64,000 bases of DNA from positions 53,689 to 117,688 of the forward strand of contig JAFTNW010000009.1 of the NCBI GenBank assembly GCA_017451695.1, read 5' to 3'. The translations under genes were made by a program, and so were the position numbers. This document shows, one piece after another, positions 63,118 to 64,000 of the stretch (position 1 is the first letter of the stretch; each line of letters starts with the position of its first letter). The stretch is from Bacteroidaceae bacterium (GTDB lineage: Bacteria > Bacteroidota > Bacteroidia > Bacteroidales > Bacteroidaceae). The notes under the pieces are model-generated. The model made no database searches. It saw only the letters and a list, made by a program, of their open reading frames with translations, and was not told where the DNA came from.

Positions 63118-64000
63118 TTATGAAATAGGTACAAGGCGGCGCAATACATGCTCGCCATATGTTTTTGAAATAGGAATCTCTCTCACATTGGGAACACCCA
63201 ACTCAAGGAACAGGTTCTCCTTCTCGCGGCGTATAACCTTCACAAGGTCAAGATTTACCATATATGAACGGTGGCAACGCACTATGTTGGTGTCGGCAAG
63301 CTGGTCGCTTATATCCTTCATGGTTATGCGCATGAGCTGTTTTTTTAACTGCTCGTTCTTCAAATACCAAATACATATATAATTATCGGCCGATTCTATG
63401 TATATGAGATTCTCTTTGGCTACGGATAGCTGCAATACTCCGCGTGAATCCCTGATGGATATCAACGAACTCGACTTGAACCCTATATTCTCGTTCATCA
63501 ACTCCTTGAGCTTGGCAGAGCGTTCCTGATACGAGAAGAACAGGATACAGAGTATATAAGGAATGAAAAGTATGTATATTGTATTTTTGATGGCATTTAT
63601 ATAAATCTCCATCGGGTCATTGGTAGGGAGGTTCAGGTTACCTTTTACAATGAGTGCAAGAATGGTAAATGCCCCCGACAACAACAATAATTCAATAAAA
63701 ACCCAGCCAATGTATTTTATAATTGTTATACCGTGGTTGGGCCTGCGCGAGAATTGATACATCACCACGCGGCATATGGCAACCACAATCATTCCTATAC
63801 TAACAAGAACTATGGACCATAGGAAGTATGTGGTGGTGGTAATTTTGTTGTTGTCAATCCACATATCGGAACCAAACGGCTGATATACGTTGATAAATCC
63901 GATAGCGAAAATGGATACAAAAAGAACCATAATCAGCTGGTTCCTTTTTTCCAGCATATATTGAGGTACTTTCTTGAAAAGTACCGAAGAGTATTCTGCC
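63118..64000 (-). CDS. LytTR-domain membrane regulator (runs off the right edge)
   Basis: An ATG at 63957 gives 279 aa, but the frame stays open to the window edge and upstream codons read V-P-Q-Y before M-L-E-K-R-N. Relatives start with a similar P-x-Y-L-x-x-K-R-N segment inside the protein, so the true start is probably outside. Four membrane helices fill the N-terminal half (for example M-V-L-F-V-S-I-F-A-I-G-F near residue 10 from that ATG). A LytTR DNA-binding domain occupies about 175-279, with I-Y-I-E-S-A-D-N-Y-I and R-C-H-R-S-Y-M-V-N-L. It is a membrane-bound transcription factor of unknown signal. Confidence 0.87.
   Translation of the reverse strand, partial: AEYSSVLFKKVPQYMLEKRNQLIMVLFVSIFAIGFINVYQPFGSDMWIDNNKITTTTYFLWSIVLVSIGMIVVAICRVVMYQFSRRPNHGITIIKYIGWVFIELLLLSGAFTILALIVKGNLNLPTNDPMEIYINAIKNTIYILFIPYILCILFFSYQERSAKLKELMNENIGFKSSSLISIRDSRGVLQLSVAKENLIYIESADNYICIWYLKNEQLKKQLMRITMKDISDQLADTNIVRCHRSYMVNLDLVKVIRREKENLFLELGVPNVREIPISKTYGEHVLRRLVPIS

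Overview
The window is chromosomal DNA of a member of the Bacteroidales, probably a gut commensal. I cannot fix the genus. The signs are: promoters of the Bacteroidales type (a TTTG-like -33 box about 19 bp from a TAnnTTTG -7 box); almost no Shine-Dalgarno sequences; a SusC/SusD pair with DUF4843 and PKD-like lipoproteins; HU-CCDC81/SPOR and DUF4369 proteins; a membrane LytTR regulator; the AguA/AguB putrescine route; and convergent genes separated by long perfect palindromic terminators. There is no insertion sequence, integrase, CRISPR array or rRNA operon. Most of the window is core genome.

Layout. 1-9.2 kb: the 5' part of lon (cut by the window edge), a lipid kinase, trmN6, tRNA-Thr(CGT) with two tandem promoters, a small terminator-bounded transcript, then a purF-like amidotransferase and carB. 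9.2-14.4 kb: a 59-aa protein, tRNA-His, a secreted TonB-C domain protein, an aminopeptidase P, a GDPD lipoprotein, and a reverse-strand pair (HU/SPOR membrane protein plus zinc-ribbon FHA protein). 14.5-23.9 kb: a U32 protein, a structured RNA candidate on the reverse strand, an AddA/AddB-like recombination nuclease pair, and panB. 23.9-34.6 kb: DUF4369 lipoprotein, prs, a TenI-like protein, a ferritin-like (DPSL-type) protein, the operon DUF2148-aguA-aguB, a phospholipase D-like lipoprotein, a CBM9-like protein, an RNA methyltransferase, a VWA protein and glutaminase.

34.6-51.9 kb: gadB (with glsA, a glutamine to glutamate to GABA route), an MFS and an EamA transporter, then a nutrient or peptide acquisition region: TlpA-like protein, a secreted beta-repeat protein, SusC, SusD, two lipoproteins and a secreted M6 metalloprotease. 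51.9-53.2 kb is a gene-poor, T-rich stretch leading to an XRE-type regulator. 53.7-64 kb: pyrK-pyrD, a MATE exporter, trmD, an orphan phage-P5-like protein, gyrA, a TPR protein, purN and a LytTR membrane regulator that runs off the right edge.

The signals least explained by known annotation are: (1) an identical palindrome plan, TTAC-N3-TGTATATACA-N3-GTAA, upstream of both the XRE regulator and the MATE exporter; (2) a well-folded reverse-strand RNA ending in a U-tract terminator at 16323-16462; (3) a promoter-to-terminator small transcript at 3737-3943 with a 41-codon frame. Nucleotide metabolism is spread through the window (purF-like, carB, prs, pyrK, pyrD, purN) but not as one operon. Coordinates of promoters, helices and small frames were worked out by eye and have not been checked by a program.
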